A DNA stretch of 64,000 nt from Candidatus Nanopelagicaceae bacterium (GTDB lineage Bacteria; Actinomycetota; Actinomycetes; Nanopelagicales; Nanopelagicaceae): the NCBI GenBank assembly GCA_030730425.1, contig JANQVH010000031.1, positions 1-64,000 of the forward strand, in the 5' to 3' direction. This document shows positions 1-8,272 of this stretch, piece after piece. The notes under the pieces were generated by a model, which worked only from the letters and a program-made list of their open reading frames with translations, had not been told where the DNA came from and made no database searches. The position numbers and the translations under genes are program-made. How positions within the stretch are numbered: position 1 is the stretch's first letter; the number at the start of each line of letters is the position of its first letter.

Positions 1-75
1 TGGGCGTAGCTCAGCTGGTAGAGCACCCGGTTGTGGTCCGGGATGTCGCGGGTTCAAGCCCCGTCGCTCACCCCA
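1..75 (+). tRNA. tRNA-His (anticodon GTG), 5' end clipped by the window
   Basis: The anticodon stem CCCGG/CCGGG encloses a seven-base loop with GTG at positions 34-36, giving histidine. The T arm is GCGGG-TTCAAGC-CCCGT. The 3' acceptor strand CGCTCAC is followed by C73 and an encoded CCA. Its partner should be GTGGGCG, but the window starts at the second base, so G1 and the extra G-1 typical of tRNA-His lie just outside. C73 opposite G-1 is the normal histidine identity feature. Confidence 0.95.
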
Positions 76-99
76 TTAATACCTTAGCAATAGCGCTAT

Positions 100-483
100 C
101 TAAGCAGTTGCTACCAAAACCTTCTCATCAATTAATTCAGAAGTAAGAACTTCTTGAATTAATCTCGGTCTTCCTGGAAGCCTTTTGGCAGCGATAACTA
201 CTCCATCTTCAAATAGCTCCCCACCCCAGATGCCACAAGGTTCTTTTCGCGAAAGAGCTCCTTGTAAGCACTCCTTCTTTACTGGACATGCGCTGCAGAG
301 GCTCTTGGCATATGCGATCTCATCGCTCTTATCTGAGAAGAAGATTTCAGGGTTGGAAGTGTGACATGGCAAGGTAAATGCTTGATCACTGCCATATACG
401 CCAGTGACTGCATCTAGTCCGATCATGGCGCCTTCGCCCTCGGCCCAGCCTGGAATTAATAGTTCGCTAAAGAGAACGCTCAT
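100..483 (-). CDS. whiB7: WhiB7-like iron-sulfur transcription factor
   Basis: This 127-residue protein has the Wbl cluster cysteines at about 40, 63, 66 and 72 (PCH, then LCxxC, then EC), the G-I-W-G-G turn at 84-88, and a basic C-terminal GRPR AT-hook-like motif at 104-107. That hook is the hallmark of WhiB7, which binds an AT-rich site next to the -35 with sigma-A and activates intrinsic antibiotic-resistance genes. Adjacency to uvrD2 and nudC matches the mycobacterial whiB7 locus. A fifth cysteine (C83) sits where mycobacterial WhiB7 has Trp. The start is ATG at 483, because AGAGGTGAG lies just upstream; the GTG at 492 would fall inside that ribosome binding site. The C-tail is longer than in Mycobacterium. 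Confidence 0.88.
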   Translation of the reverse strand: MSVLFSELLIPGWAEGEGAMIGLDAVTGVYGSDQAFTLPCHTSNPEIFFSDKSDEIAYAKSLCSACPVKKECLQGALSRKEPCGIWGGELFEDGVVIAAKRLPGRPRLIQEVLTSELIDEKVLVATA

Positions 484-531
484 CGTTCTCACCTCTGCCT
501 TCCTTTTTCATCTCATTTTTAATTACCTGGA

Positions 532-573
532 TAAAGAAAAAGGGGCCTGAATCCTTTTGGATTCTAGGCCCCT
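532..573 (-). terminator. strong intrinsic terminator / possible attenuator upstream of whiB7
   Basis: Read on the minus strand, AGGGGCCT pairs with AGGCCCCT (8 bp) and, past one bulged A, GAATCC pairs with GGATTC (6 bp) around an AAAA loop. The stem is followed directly by TTTTCTTT. It lies 20 nt after the stop of the small ORF at 593 and about 48 nt before the whiB7 start. It could simply end the uvrD2 transcript, or act as the attenuator known from whiB7 leaders. Confidence 0.8.
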
Positions 574-592
574 GGGCTTTGCTTAATCGGCG

Positions 593-736
593 TTATCCGA
601 TAGCGCTCCAGGTGCCGAATCCATCGGCCTTGGTTGACTTGGTTGCAAAATACTTGTAACCAAATGCAGGCATGCTCCAATGACGATGTGTGCGATTTGC
701 GCTCATCGTTAGTGAAGTACTTCTTGCTGCTGTCAT
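593..736 (-). CDS. small ORF in the whiB7 leader (candidate uORF)
   Basis: This unrecognised 47-residue ORF lies between the uvrD2 stop and the whiB7 terminator. Starts at 757, 736 or 706 are all possible; I chose ATG 736 because a TACTCT hexamer lies nine bases upstream, which is weak support. The C-terminal half is rich in aromatic and small residues (MPAFGYKYFATKS, then GFGTWSAIG) with codons like those of neighbouring genes, so it may be translated. No signal peptide or membrane segment is visible. Its placement just ahead of a terminator and whiB7 resembles the leader peptides that govern antibiotic-responsive whiB7 attenuation. It could also be a non-coding remnant. Confidence 0.4.
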   Translation of the reverse strand: MTAARSTSLTMSANRTHRHWSMPAFGYKYFATKSTKADGFGTWSAIG

Positions 737-780
737 GGTTTGCAAAGAGTAATGCATCGCTAGCAAATGGTGCAAACTAA

Positions 781-2406
781 TTAACTTACTAACCCTGCCT
801 CTGCTAAAAATGGGCTTGCTACTCCGTAGTAGGTAAGAGCCAGGCTCTGCTGCGCTCTAGTTACCCCCACATAAAACAAACGTCTCTCTTCATCAATTGA
901 GCTAGCCTGCCAGGGGAGAACCTCAGCGCTAACCCCTGCTAGATAAACCTTTCGCCACTCCAGGCCCTTTGCAGCATGTAGCGTTGCAAGAGCCACTCCA
1001 GGAAGGATCGGGGGGTTATTAGTCTCTGAGCGTTCTTCAAGTTCCCTAAGAAATGCCCTAAGAGAGGTAAGTCCCTCTGCTTCAAGTTCTCCTGCTAATT
1101 GCATAAATGAGCGTACATATTCACTCTGTCCAAATGGTTTTAGACAATCTCGCAAGTCAGAGAGCCAATCAGATTCAGATAGAACTGAAGCGCTTCTTAT
1201 CGCTCCAATTATCTCTCTAACCTGCGGCCTATTAAAGAAGCGCTCTGAATTTCTAATTTGATTCTCAATACCTGCAGCATCAAGGGCGCTCTCAAGAAGC
1301 TCTAATTGACTATTTGTTCTAGTAAGAATTGCTATCTCATTTGTTGCAAGGCCGCCTGCGATATCTTCTTTAATTAGTGAAACCAGCGCCTGCGCTTCTT
1401 CGCTCTGTGATTTATAGCCCTTCGCAATTGGCTTTTCGCCATGGCTATTTATCGCATCTAACTCATGGCCAAGATTGGCACTTCTCAAAATAGTATTTGC
1501 AGTATTAATAATTTCAGGAGTCGAGCGATATCCAGCGCTTAGCCTAATTACCTCAGCGTTTGGATATTTAGCGGTGAAGTTAAGAAGAAAGGCTGGGCTT
1601 GCTCCAGCAAATGAGTAAATCGTCTGAGCTGGATCTCCAACAACGCAGATATCATCTCTCTTTCCGAGCCATAGATCTAATAGTCTTTGTTGCAGCGGTG
1701 AAACATCTTGATACTCATCAACTGTAAAATATCTATATTGATCTCTTACTCTCTCCCTGACTTCTCGTTCTTCCTCAAGCATTCCAACAGTTAGTAGTAA
1801 GACATCTTCAAAATCAATTGCTCGCTCTTGTTTCTTTAATGATTCATATGCTTCATAGACTTTTGCAACCTGCTCAGCGCTTATCTTGCTACTTGGGCTA
1901 AAGACTCTGGAGTAATCGCTAAGCCCTTGCAGGTATTGATCGGGGGCGAGTGCTAGAACTTTTGCCCATTCAATCTCTCCTGCTAAATCTCGAAGCAGCG
2001 AGCTCTTCTTACTACTTGAGATATTTGCCCGCTTCATTGCCTCACTTAAAAAACCAGTTTTGCTAGTTAATAACGAGGGAAAACGCCCCCCTAGCGTCTC
2101 AGGCCAGAAGTAAATTAGCTGCTTTAGGGCCGCCGCATGAAAGGTCCTTGCAGCAATACTTGCAACGCCAAGTGATCTAAGCCTGGTTCGCATCTCACCT
2201 GCTGCCCTTGCAGTAAAGGTAAGGGCGAGTACTCGCTTTGGGTCAATAACTCCAATATCAACGCCATATGCCAGGCGATGAGTTATCGCTCTAGTTTTTC
2301 CAGTTCCAGCTCCAGCAATTACACATACTGGCCCCTTTAGAGCAGTTGCAACACTTCGCTGCTGGGGATCAAGTGATGAAAGAATCTCATCAGCTAATTG
2401 CGCCAC
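781..2406 (-). CDS. uvrD2: ATP-dependent DNA helicase UvrD2, short form
   Basis: This SF1A (UvrD/PcrA-type) helicase has Walker A AGAGTGKT at residues 31-38, the motif Ia block LTFTARAAGEMRTRL, and DEYQDVSPLQQ as the Walker B/Q region around 230. Motif III (GDPAQTIYSFAGA) and C-terminal motifs TLHAAKGLEW and RRLFYVGVTRA follow. The phrase TFHAAAL...YFWP is specific to actinobacterial UvrD2. It unwinds DNA 3' to 5' in repair. At 541 residues it stops right after motif VI, lacking the linker and HRDC domain of the about 700-residue mycobacterial protein. The start is GTG and overlaps the nudC end by 13 bases, so the two genes are translationally linked, with nudC first. Confidence 0.9.
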   Translation of the reverse strand: MAQLADEILSSLDPQQRSVATALKGPVCVIAGAGTGKTRAITHRLAYGVDIGVIDPKRVLALTFTARAAGEMRTRLRSLGVASIAARTFHAAALKQLIYFWPETLGGRFPSLLTSKTGFLSEAMKRANISSSKKSSLLRDLAGEIEWAKVLALAPDQYLQGLSDYSRVFSPSSKISAEQVAKVYEAYESLKKQERAIDFEDVLLLTVGMLEEEREVRERVRDQYRYFTVDEYQDVSPLQQRLLDLWLGKRDDICVVGDPAQTIYSFAGASPAFLLNFTAKYPNAEVIRLSAGYRSTPEIINTANTILRSANLGHELDAINSHGEKPIAKGYKSQSEEAQALVSLIKEDIAGGLATNEIAILTRTNSQLELLESALDAAGIENQIRNSERFFNRPQVREIIGAIRSASVLSESDWLSDLRDCLKPFGQSEYVRSFMQLAGELEAEGLTSLRAFLRELEERSETNNPPILPGVALATLHAAKGLEWRKVYLAGVSAEVLPWQASSIDEERRLFYVGVTRAQQSLALTYYGVASPFLAEAGLVS

Positions 2407-3293
2407 GACTGACCTGACAATTCACTCTCTGCAGCTGGGCCATACCAAGCATTAATCATCGCTCGAGCAACCGAAATAATTGGTGGAAGTAGTAGCTCGC
2501 CGCTTTCACATTTTGACTTCAACTCTTCTCGAGTTAGCCAGACAATCTCTTCAATCTCTTGCCCATCTGCAACAACTGAGTCAGGGTTTGAGATATTAGC
2601 TTCATAAGCAATCATCACTGATGCCGGAAAGGGCCAAGGCTGTGAGCCAAGATAATTCATCTCAGTAACTATCCCCCCGCACTCCTCAGCAACTTCTCTG
2701 ATAACACAACTTTCAAATGATTCACCTGGTTCAACAAAACCTGCAAAAGTTGAGAAGCGCTTCTCAGGCCAGACCTTCTGTCGCCCAAGCAAGATGCGAT
2801 CTTTACTATCTTTTACTAAAACGATAATCGCCGGATCAGTTCTTGGATGATGCTCAGCGCTACAGACCAAACACTTCCTAACAGAGCCACCAAGAATTGA
2901 TTTAGTCTCCGCGCCGCATTTAGAACATCTCAAATGGCTCTGATGCCACTGCGATAAGGCAAGGCTATGAACCGCTGCTCCTATTTCTAGATCATTTAGG
3001 TGAGCACCTAACGTTCTTAAGGATTTAAAGTTCTCTCCAAACTCTTTTTGATCACTCACCTGATGCGCGAGAAAGTAGGCCTGGCCATCACTTGAAAGCC
3101 CTAGAAAATAACGCTCACCCTTAGCAAGTTCGGGCGGGATAAAAGTCAGCCCTTTCTCGCTACATTCAAAGCGATCAGCGACCATAGAAATTATCTTTGC
3201 CTTGGAAAAGAGCTCATCAAGTGATGCAGAATCGCTGCGCAGATGGGCCGCTCGATCTAGCTTTGAGCGCGAGAGTGGGAGGTTTAGCAGCAC
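2394..3293 (-). CDS. nudC: NAD(+)/NADH diphosphatase NudC (Nudix hydrolase)
   Basis: NudC cleaves NAD(H) to NMN(H) and AMP and can remove NAD caps from RNA. The 299-residue protein has a zinc ribbon (Cys 123, 126, 141, 144), the Nudix box from GFVEPGE to REVAEECG at about 185-206, and the NudC signature SQPWPFP near 217. The length is normal. The GTG start at 3293 is preceded by TAGGGT and exactly six bases, indicating a leaderless message. It is divergent from the phosphatase-fold gene at 3319 and is the first gene of a nudC-uvrD2 unit, as in mycobacteria, although the mycoredoxin gene found there is absent. Confidence 0.93.
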   Translation of the reverse strand: MLLNLPLSRSKLDRAAHLRSDSASLDELFSKAKIISMVADRFECSEKGLTFIPPELAKGERYFLGLSSDGQAYFLAHQVSDQKEFGENFKSLRTLGAHLNDLEIGAAVHSLALSQWHQSHLRCSKCGAETKSILGGSVRKCLVCSAEHHPRTDPAIIVLVKDSKDRILLGRQKVWPEKRFSTFAGFVEPGESFESCVIREVAEECGGIVTEMNYLGSQPWPFPASVMIAYEANISNPDSVVADGQEIEEIVWLTREELKSKCESGELLLPPIISVARAMINAWYGPAAESELSGQSWRN

Positions 3294-3318
3294 GGGGCGA
3301 CCCTACTAGCCTGCCTTC
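3294..3318. promoter_or_regulatory. 25-bp back-to-back leaderless promoter pair
   Basis: The minus-strand -10 TAGGGT (3305-3300) is six bases from GTG 3293; the plus-strand -10 TAGCCT (3307-3312) is six bases from ATG 3319. One base separates the hexamers. No Shine-Dalgarno fits in either direction. The same geometry recurs at 10764-10788. Confidence 0.65.
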
Positions 3319-4125
3319 ATGGCATCTACCCAGGGCTTTAGCCTGACCTGCTGGAACACCCTTCATGGCATGGCGATTCCGCCAAATTCTGGGGCAACGC
3401 TTCAAAGCGCGATAAGTCAGATTCTTCAAGAAGTTAATAGCGATGTAATCACTCTCCAAGAAGTTGATCTCAATCAGAATAGATCATCTGGAGTTAATCA
3501 AGTAAGTCATATTGCCAAATTAATCGGCGCAAATTATTGGGCCTTTGCTCCCTCACTAATTGGAACACCAGGTGAGAAATGGAGCGCAGTAGAAGGTGAA
3601 TTGATTTACACCCAAGACTTAGTGATTCCAAATCAGGCGATGTATGGCATTGGAATTGTTTCAAAAGTTAAAGTCAAATCTTGGCATCGAATAAATCTTG
3701 GAAGATCAGCTATCGGTATGCCGCTTTTGGTTCCAGGGGAGAAGAGAGCGCAATTTATCTATGTCTCAGATGAGCCAAGGAGCGCTCTAGTTGCAGAGCT
3801 TGAAAATGGTTTATCAATTAGTACTACACATCTCTCATTTGTTCCAGGAAAAAATGTTTCACAGCTAAGAAAGATAATTAAATGGCTTCCAAGTATTGCT
3901 GGAAAACATATCCTCACCGGAGACTTTAATCTTCCATGGGGAGTTGCAGCAAAGATCTCTAGGTGGCGAGATCTTGCTCCAGGTGCAACATATCCATCAT
4001 GGAAGCCAAATATCGAATTTGATTACATCTTAAGTAAAGATATCGATACAGATCAGGTGAAGTCTTTGATTCATAAGCACAATGGCTTAAGTGATCATAG
4101 AGCTCTTAGCATTACTCTTAACTAA
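3319..4125 (+). CDS. endonuclease/exonuclease/phosphatase (EEP) family hydrolase
   Basis: The 268-residue protein shows the EEP (DNase I-like) metal-dependent hydrolase motifs in order: N-terminal LTCWNTLHG, TLQEVDLNQ (catalytic Glu), THLSFVPG, GDFNLPW (catalytic Asp/Asn), and C-terminal LSDHRALS (catalytic Asp-His). The substrate could be DNA, a nucleotide or a phosphoester and cannot be read from the sequence. No signal peptide is seen, so it is probably cytoplasmic. It is expressed from its own leaderless promoter and overlaps the convergent gene at 4122 by four bases. Confidence 0.82.
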   Translation: MASTQGFSLTCWNTLHGMAIPPNSGATLQSAISQILQEVNSDVITLQEVDLNQNRSSGVNQVSHIAKLIGANYWAFAPSLIGTPGEKWSAVEGELIYTQDLVIPNQAMYGIGIVSKVKVKSWHRINLGRSAIGMPLLVPGEKRAQFIYVSDEPRSALVAELENGLSISTTHLSFVPGKNVSQLRKIIKWLPSIAGKHILTGDFNLPWGVAAKISRWRDLAPGATYPSWKPNIEFDYILSKDIDTDQVKSLIHKHNGLSDHRALSITLN

Positions 4126-4664
4126 GCAACTTCAGATTTTCTACTTAAACTCTCTCGATGGCTCTTATAGATTGAAAGTAGTTCATTTCGCTTAACTTCA
4201 GGCATATTAAAGCTTGCAGCATAGGCAGACCAGGCCTTTAATTGACTTAACTCACTGCAACCATGGAGCTGGCTGATGAGCCGCTCCCAATCACTCTTAT
4301 TTAAAACCTTTCCAGAGCTACCTCTGGCAGCCTTTGCCATCTCCTCCCGACTTGGGCGCTTTCCTTTGGCGGCAAAACCTAAATTAGCAAGGCAGCGACC
4401 AATACTTGAAGTCTCACAATTCTCGCTGGCATTAGCGCGATTAACTGGAGAGGTTCCTTCAATCTCTGTAGCAAAGCCGGTTGATTGCGGGCGAATATCT
4501 TCAGAGTTGGTATATGCCTCGCTGCGACAGATCCATTCAATCCTGCCATCGCTGCGCTCAGTTCTCTGCAGGTCAGTCAAGATTCTTCCATTTGGATATT
4601 TGAGCCAGAACGCTCTAATGCGATTTTCAACTGGTTCGTAATCACTTAAATTAAAATAGCTCAT
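4122..4664 (-). CDS. actinophage-type protein with SENCETSSIGR motif (possible ssDNA-annealing role)
   Basis: The 180-residue protein starts with a segment (NLSDYEPVENRI...FW...PNGRI) and continues with GFATEIEGTSPVNRANASENCETS and LANLGFAAKGKRPSREEM. From memory of the families this layout is widespread in actinophage early regions, where such proteins are sometimes grouped with ERF/Rad52-like annealing proteins. No catalytic residues can be assigned. Its ATG shares a base with the upstream stop (TAATG), so it is translated together with the 165-residue neighbour. Phage origin is an inference from motif resemblance. No integrase, capsid or repressor gene accompanies it. Confidence 0.6.
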   Translation of the reverse strand: MSYFNLSDYEPVENRIRAFWLKYPNGRILTDLQRTERSDGRIEWICRSEAYTNSEDIRPQSTGFATEIEGTSPVNRANASENCETSSIGRCLANLGFAAKGKRPSREEMAKAARGSSGKVLNKSDWERLISQLHGCSELSQLKAWSAYAASFNMPEVKRNELLSIYKSHRESLSRKSEVA

Positions 4665-5161
4665 TACTGCCCCACCGCCATCTCTAACTCTTCAGCCATG
4701 ACAGAACTTGGAGAAAGTGATCCGCTTCTAAAAGCTTGGCTTAAAACCTCACGACCGCCGCTTAAAAATCTTGTTGAGATATAAGAGTCACGGCTATTAA
4801 AAGTAATGAAATCAAGGATCTCACCGCTTCGCTTATAGATCGCTTTGCCATCGACATTTTCTACAGAGTCCATAACATGCTTTCTAAATGACTCTCTAAT
4901 TGATTCAATAATTTCATACTCGTAATTGGATTTAACCCAATCAACAAAGGCTTTCTCATTTAATACCTGTGGGGTATTTTTAGGTCTAATCAGTGAGACC
5001 TTAGCAATCTCCTCACCCTCAAGTGCAGCTTTGGCTGAATCTGCGCCAACTTCCTCAAGAGCTTGCGCAAACTGCCTTCTTAGCCTGTCTTTGGCTTCTT
5101 TGGCAGCATCAGCAATAAGTGTTATTGCTGAGAGTTGAAAGGCTAGCTCTCGTAGATTCAT
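4664..5161 (-). CDS. actinophage-like hypothetical protein
   Basis: This 165-residue, charged, largely helical protein has an N-terminal block MNLRELAFQLSAI...AAKEAKDRLR and a VGADSAKAAL...EEIAKVSLIRPK stretch. I associate that pattern with hypothetical proteins beside the preceding family in actinophages. No enzyme motif or membrane segment is visible. The start is well defined: GGAGGT lies eight bases upstream of ATG 5161, and that ribosome binding site can be masked by a hairpin. It is first in a two-gene unit placed between typA and the EEP gene. The function is unknown. Confidence 0.6.
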   Translation of the reverse strand: MNLRELAFQLSAITLIADAAKEAKDRLRRQFAQALEEVGADSAKAALEGEEIAKVSLIRPKNTPQVLNEKAFVDWVKSNYEYEIIESIRESFRKHVMDSVENVDGKAIYKRSGEILDFITFNSRDSYISTRFLSGGREVLSQAFRSGSLSPSSVMAEELEMAVGQ

Positions 5162-5168
5162 CTGTAAT

Positions 5169-5195
5169 ACCTCCGGCTTATTTGCTTATGGAGGT
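5169..5195 (-). promoter_or_regulatory. hairpin that can mask the Shine-Dalgarno of the phage-like pair
   Basis: On the minus strand ACCTCC (5195-5190) is the perfect complement of the Shine-Dalgarno GGAGGT (5174-5169), separated by a 15-base loop. Folding would close the ribosome binding site. Seen directly; the regulatory role is inferred. Confidence 0.45.
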
Positions 5196-5256
5196 GATTA
5201 AAGAGGGAGCCACTGACAATGGGGCAAAAGAGCCTATAAATCAGCGTGTTTGGCCC

Positions 5257-7155
5257 TTATTGGTTAGTTTTCTTCGCCTTTGAGGTAAGTCTTGATCTCT
5301 CGTTTTGATCAAAGATAACTTTTCTAATGCGCACCGTGCCTGGAGTGACCTCAACGCATTCATCTTCGCGGCAATACTCAAGTGCCTGCTCTAGATTTAA
5401 TAGCTTTGGTGGAATTAACTTCTCAGTCTCATCGCTACCAGAGGCGCGCATATTAGTTAGCTTCTTCTCGCGCACAACATTGACATCCATATCTTCAGGT
5501 CTTGAGTTCTCACCAATAACCATTCCTTCATAGACATCAGCGTTTACTTCAACAAATATTGTTCCGCGCTCTTGCAGACCAAAGATGGCATATGAAGTTG
5601 TTGTTCCTGAGCGATCTGCAACAAGGGATCCAGTATTTCTAGTTCTTAACTCGCCATGCCATGCTTCATAACCATCAAAGACATGGTGGAGAAGTCCTGT
5701 GCCGCGAGTCTCGGTTAAGAACTCAGTTCTAAAACCAATTAGGCCTCGAGATGGAACTTTGAAATCCATTCGAATCCAGCCAGTTCCATGATTAACCATC
5801 TGCTCCATACGACCCTTGCGAAGAGCCATTAGCTGGGTGATAACACCTAGGTAATCATCTGGCGCATCAATTGTTAGCTGCTCCATCGGTTCATGAAGTT
5901 TTCCATCAACCATCTTGGTAACAACCTGCGGCTTTCCAACTGTTAGCTCAAAGCTCTCACGCCTCATCATTTCAACTAGCACTGCAAGTTGGAGCTCTCC
6001 TCTTCCCTGAACCTCCCAAGTATCAGGACGCTCGGTTGGAAAAATGCGGAGTGAAACATTTCCAACTAGCTCTGCATCAAGGCGATTTTTAACTAAGCGA
6101 GCTGTTAATTTCTTGCCAACTCTTCCTGCAAGAGGTGAGGTATTGATACCAATTGTCATAGAGATACTTGGTTCATCAACGGTAATTAAAGGCAGTGGAT
6201 ATGGATTTTCAGGGTCAGCGAGGGTTTCACCTAAGGTAATAGTCTCAATTCCAGCAACAGCGATAATGTCTCCAGGGCCAGCTTTTGTCGCTGGAACTCG
6301 CTCAAGTCCTTCAGTAATCATAAGTTCTGAGATCTTTACCTTGCTCTGCGTTCCATCAGTTTTAATCCAGGTCACCATCTGACCTTTATTGATCTCACCT
6401 TCATGGACTCTACATAGCGCAAGGCGGCCAAGATAAGGAGATGAATCAAGGTTAGTAACATGTGCTTGTAGCGGCGCTCCAACGTGATACTTAGGAGCTG
6501 GGATAGTTTTAAAGATAACATCAAAGAGCACATCAAGATTTTCTTCATCTGGCATGCCGCCATCACTTGGCCTTGTTAGCGATGCTCTTCCGGCTTTAGC
6601 TGAGGTATAAACAATTGGAAAATCAATCTGTGATTCATCAGCATCAAGATCTAGAAAGAGGGCATAGGCCTCATCAACAACTGCTGCAATTCTTGCATCA
6701 GGGCGATCTACTTTATTGATAATCAAAATAACTGGAAGGTTCTTCTCTAAAGCTTTTCTCAAAACAAATCTAGTCTGCGGAAGCGGTCCCTCTGAGGCAT
6801 CAACTAGAAGCGCAACGCCATCGACCATCTCAAGTCCGCGCTCTACTTCCCCGCCAAAGTCTGCGTGCCCTGGAGTATCGATGATATTAACGATGCTATC
6901 CCCGCGCTTTACCGCAGTATTTTTAGCAAGGATCGTAATTCCTTTTTCCCGCTCTAAATCCATCGAATCCATCAAACGATCTTGTGAATCTGATTGCGCT
7001 TTATGGGCAGCAAAGGCACCTGATTGCCATAACATGGCATCAACAAGTGTTGTCTTGCCATGATCTACGTGAGCAATAATGGCTAGATTTCTTAGCTCTT
7101 CACGGCTCTTTACCTCAAGGCCATTTAAATGGGCAGATTTAATTACTCTAGACAT
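5257..7155 (-). CDS. typA: ribosome-associated GTPase TypA/BipA
   Basis: TypA is a translational GTPase that binds the 70S ribosome and supports growth at low temperature or under stress. G motifs are AHVDHGKTTL (G1), EKGITI (G2), DTPGHADFGGEV (G3) and NKVD (G4). Domain II and the elongation-factor G III/V-like and BipA-specific C-terminal parts follow (GRGELQLAVL, PSRGLIGFRTEFL, GTGLLHH). The frame is open to 7182, but I prefer ATG 7155, which overlaps the ychF stop by eight bases (ATGTCTAG) and gives 632 residues, normal for the family. It is likely co-transcribed with ychF. Confidence 0.95.
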   Translation of the reverse strand: MSRVIKSAHLNGLEVKSREELRNLAIIAHVDHGKTTLVDAMLWQSGAFAAHKAQSDSQDRLMDSMDLEREKGITILAKNTAVKRGDSIVNIIDTPGHADFGGEVERGLEMVDGVALLVDASEGPLPQTRFVLRKALEKNLPVILIINKVDRPDARIAAVVDEAYALFLDLDADESQIDFPIVYTSAKAGRASLTRPSDGGMPDEENLDVLFDVIFKTIPAPKYHVGAPLQAHVTNLDSSPYLGRLALCRVHEGEINKGQMVTWIKTDGTQSKVKISELMITEGLERVPATKAGPGDIIAVAGIETITLGETLADPENPYPLPLITVDEPSISMTIGINTSPLAGRVGKKLTARLVKNRLDAELVGNVSLRIFPTERPDTWEVQGRGELQLAVLVEMMRRESFELTVGKPQVVTKMVDGKLHEPMEQLTIDAPDDYLGVITQLMALRKGRMEQMVNHGTGWIRMDFKVPSRGLIGFRTEFLTETRGTGLLHHVFDGYEAWHGELRTRNTGSLVADRSGTTTSYAIFGLQERGTIFVEVNADVYEGMVIGENSRPEDMDVNVVREKKLTNMRASGSDETEKLIPPKLLNLEQALEYCREDECVEVTPGTVRIRKVIFDQNERSRLTSKAKKTNQ

Positions 7156-8221
7156 TGAACCTAAATTCCACGACATCTCCATCAGCCATTACGTAATCCT
7201 TGCCTTCCATGCGAACTTTGCCCCGCGCCTTGGCTTCATTAAATGATCCAGCGTCAACTAGATCGGTAAATGAAACAACTTCGGCCTTAATAAAGCCTTT
7301 CTGAAAATCACTGTGAATTACACCGGCTGCCATAGGAGCGGTGTCGCCCTTATGAATGGTCCAAGCCCGAGCCTCTTTAGGACCTGCAGTTAGATATGTC
7401 TGCAAGCCAAGAGTTGCAAAACCAACACGAGCAAGGCTACTTAACCCAGGCTCTGATAGTCCAATTGAGTTTAATAGCTCTAAAGCCTCTGCCTCATCTA
7501 ATTCAATCAACTCAGATTCTGTCTTTGCATCAAGAAAAATCGCCTCAGCTGGCGCAACTAGCGCAGATAACCGAGCCTTTAACTCGCTATCTTGCAGCTC
7601 GCTAGCATCAAGATTAAAGAGATAGAGAAAGGGCTTTGCAGTTAATAGCTGCAGCTCTCTGATAAGTGTTAAATCAATCTTTGATTGAGATATCAAGCCA
7701 CCTGATGAGATTACCTTCTCTGCCTCTTTTACCGCTTCTAGAACTATTGCTCTCTCTTTTGCCTGCCTTGCCTCTTTTTCAATTCTTGGTATCGCTTTTT
7801 GAATCGTCTGCAGATCTGCTAATTGCAGCTCGGTATTGATAGTTTCAATATCGCTCTTTGGATCAACTCTTCCCTCAACATGGACAACATCGCTATCGTT
7901 AAAAGCTCTAATTACTTGGCAGATCGCATCACACTCACGGATATTGGCAAGAAACTTATTACCAAGTCCTGCCCCCTCTGATGCTCCTTTAACAATTCCT
8001 GCAATATCAACAAAAGATAGGGCTGCTGGAATTATCTTCTCTGAGGAAAATATCTTGGCAAGCACTGCCAGGCGCTCATCTGGAAGGCCAACTACGCCAA
8101 CATTTGGCTCAATAGTTGCAAAGGGATAGTTGGCAGCTAGAACGTTATTTTTCGTCAAAGCGTTAAAAAGGGTCGATTTTCCGACATTGGGTAGACCCAC
8201 GATTCCGATGGAGAGGCTCAC
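7148..8221 (-). CDS. ychF: redox-regulated ribosome-binding ATPase YchF/EngD (Obg family)
   Basis: The 357-residue protein begins with [18 protein letters not shown] (P-loop), then [10 protein letters not shown] (G2), [20 protein letters not shown] (G3), and an NLDA in place of the usual G4 NKxD, which explains the ATP preference of this family. A coiled-coil arm and a C-terminal TGS domain follow. It binds the ribosome and is linked to oxidative stress. The GTG start at 8221 has no Shine-Dalgarno; a TAGGCT hexamer lies nine bases upstream, so the leader is at most a few bases. It is divergent from rmuC across 51 bp and is the first gene of the ychF-typA unit. Confidence 0.95.
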   Translation of the reverse strand: MSLSIGIVGLPNVGKSTLFNALTKNNVLAANYPFATIEPNVGVVGLPDERLAVLAKIFSSEKIIPAALSFVDIAGIVKGASEGAGLGNKFLANIRECDAICQVIRAFNDSDVVHVEGRVDPKSDIETINTELQLADLQTIQKAIPRIEKEARQAKERAIVLEAVKEAEKVISSGGLISQSKIDLTLIRELQLLTAKPFLYLFNLDASELQDSELKARLSALVAPAEAIFLDAKTESELIELDEAEALELLNSIGLSEPGLSSLARVGFATLGLQTYLTAGPKEARAWTIHKGDTAPMAAGVIHSDFQKGFIKAEVVSFTDLVDAGSFNEAKARGKVRMEGKDYVMADGDVVEFRFNV

Positions 8222-8272
8222 AAGGGGTAGAGCCTAACTGCCAATGTCACCTCCTGATGCCACGATAGCGCC

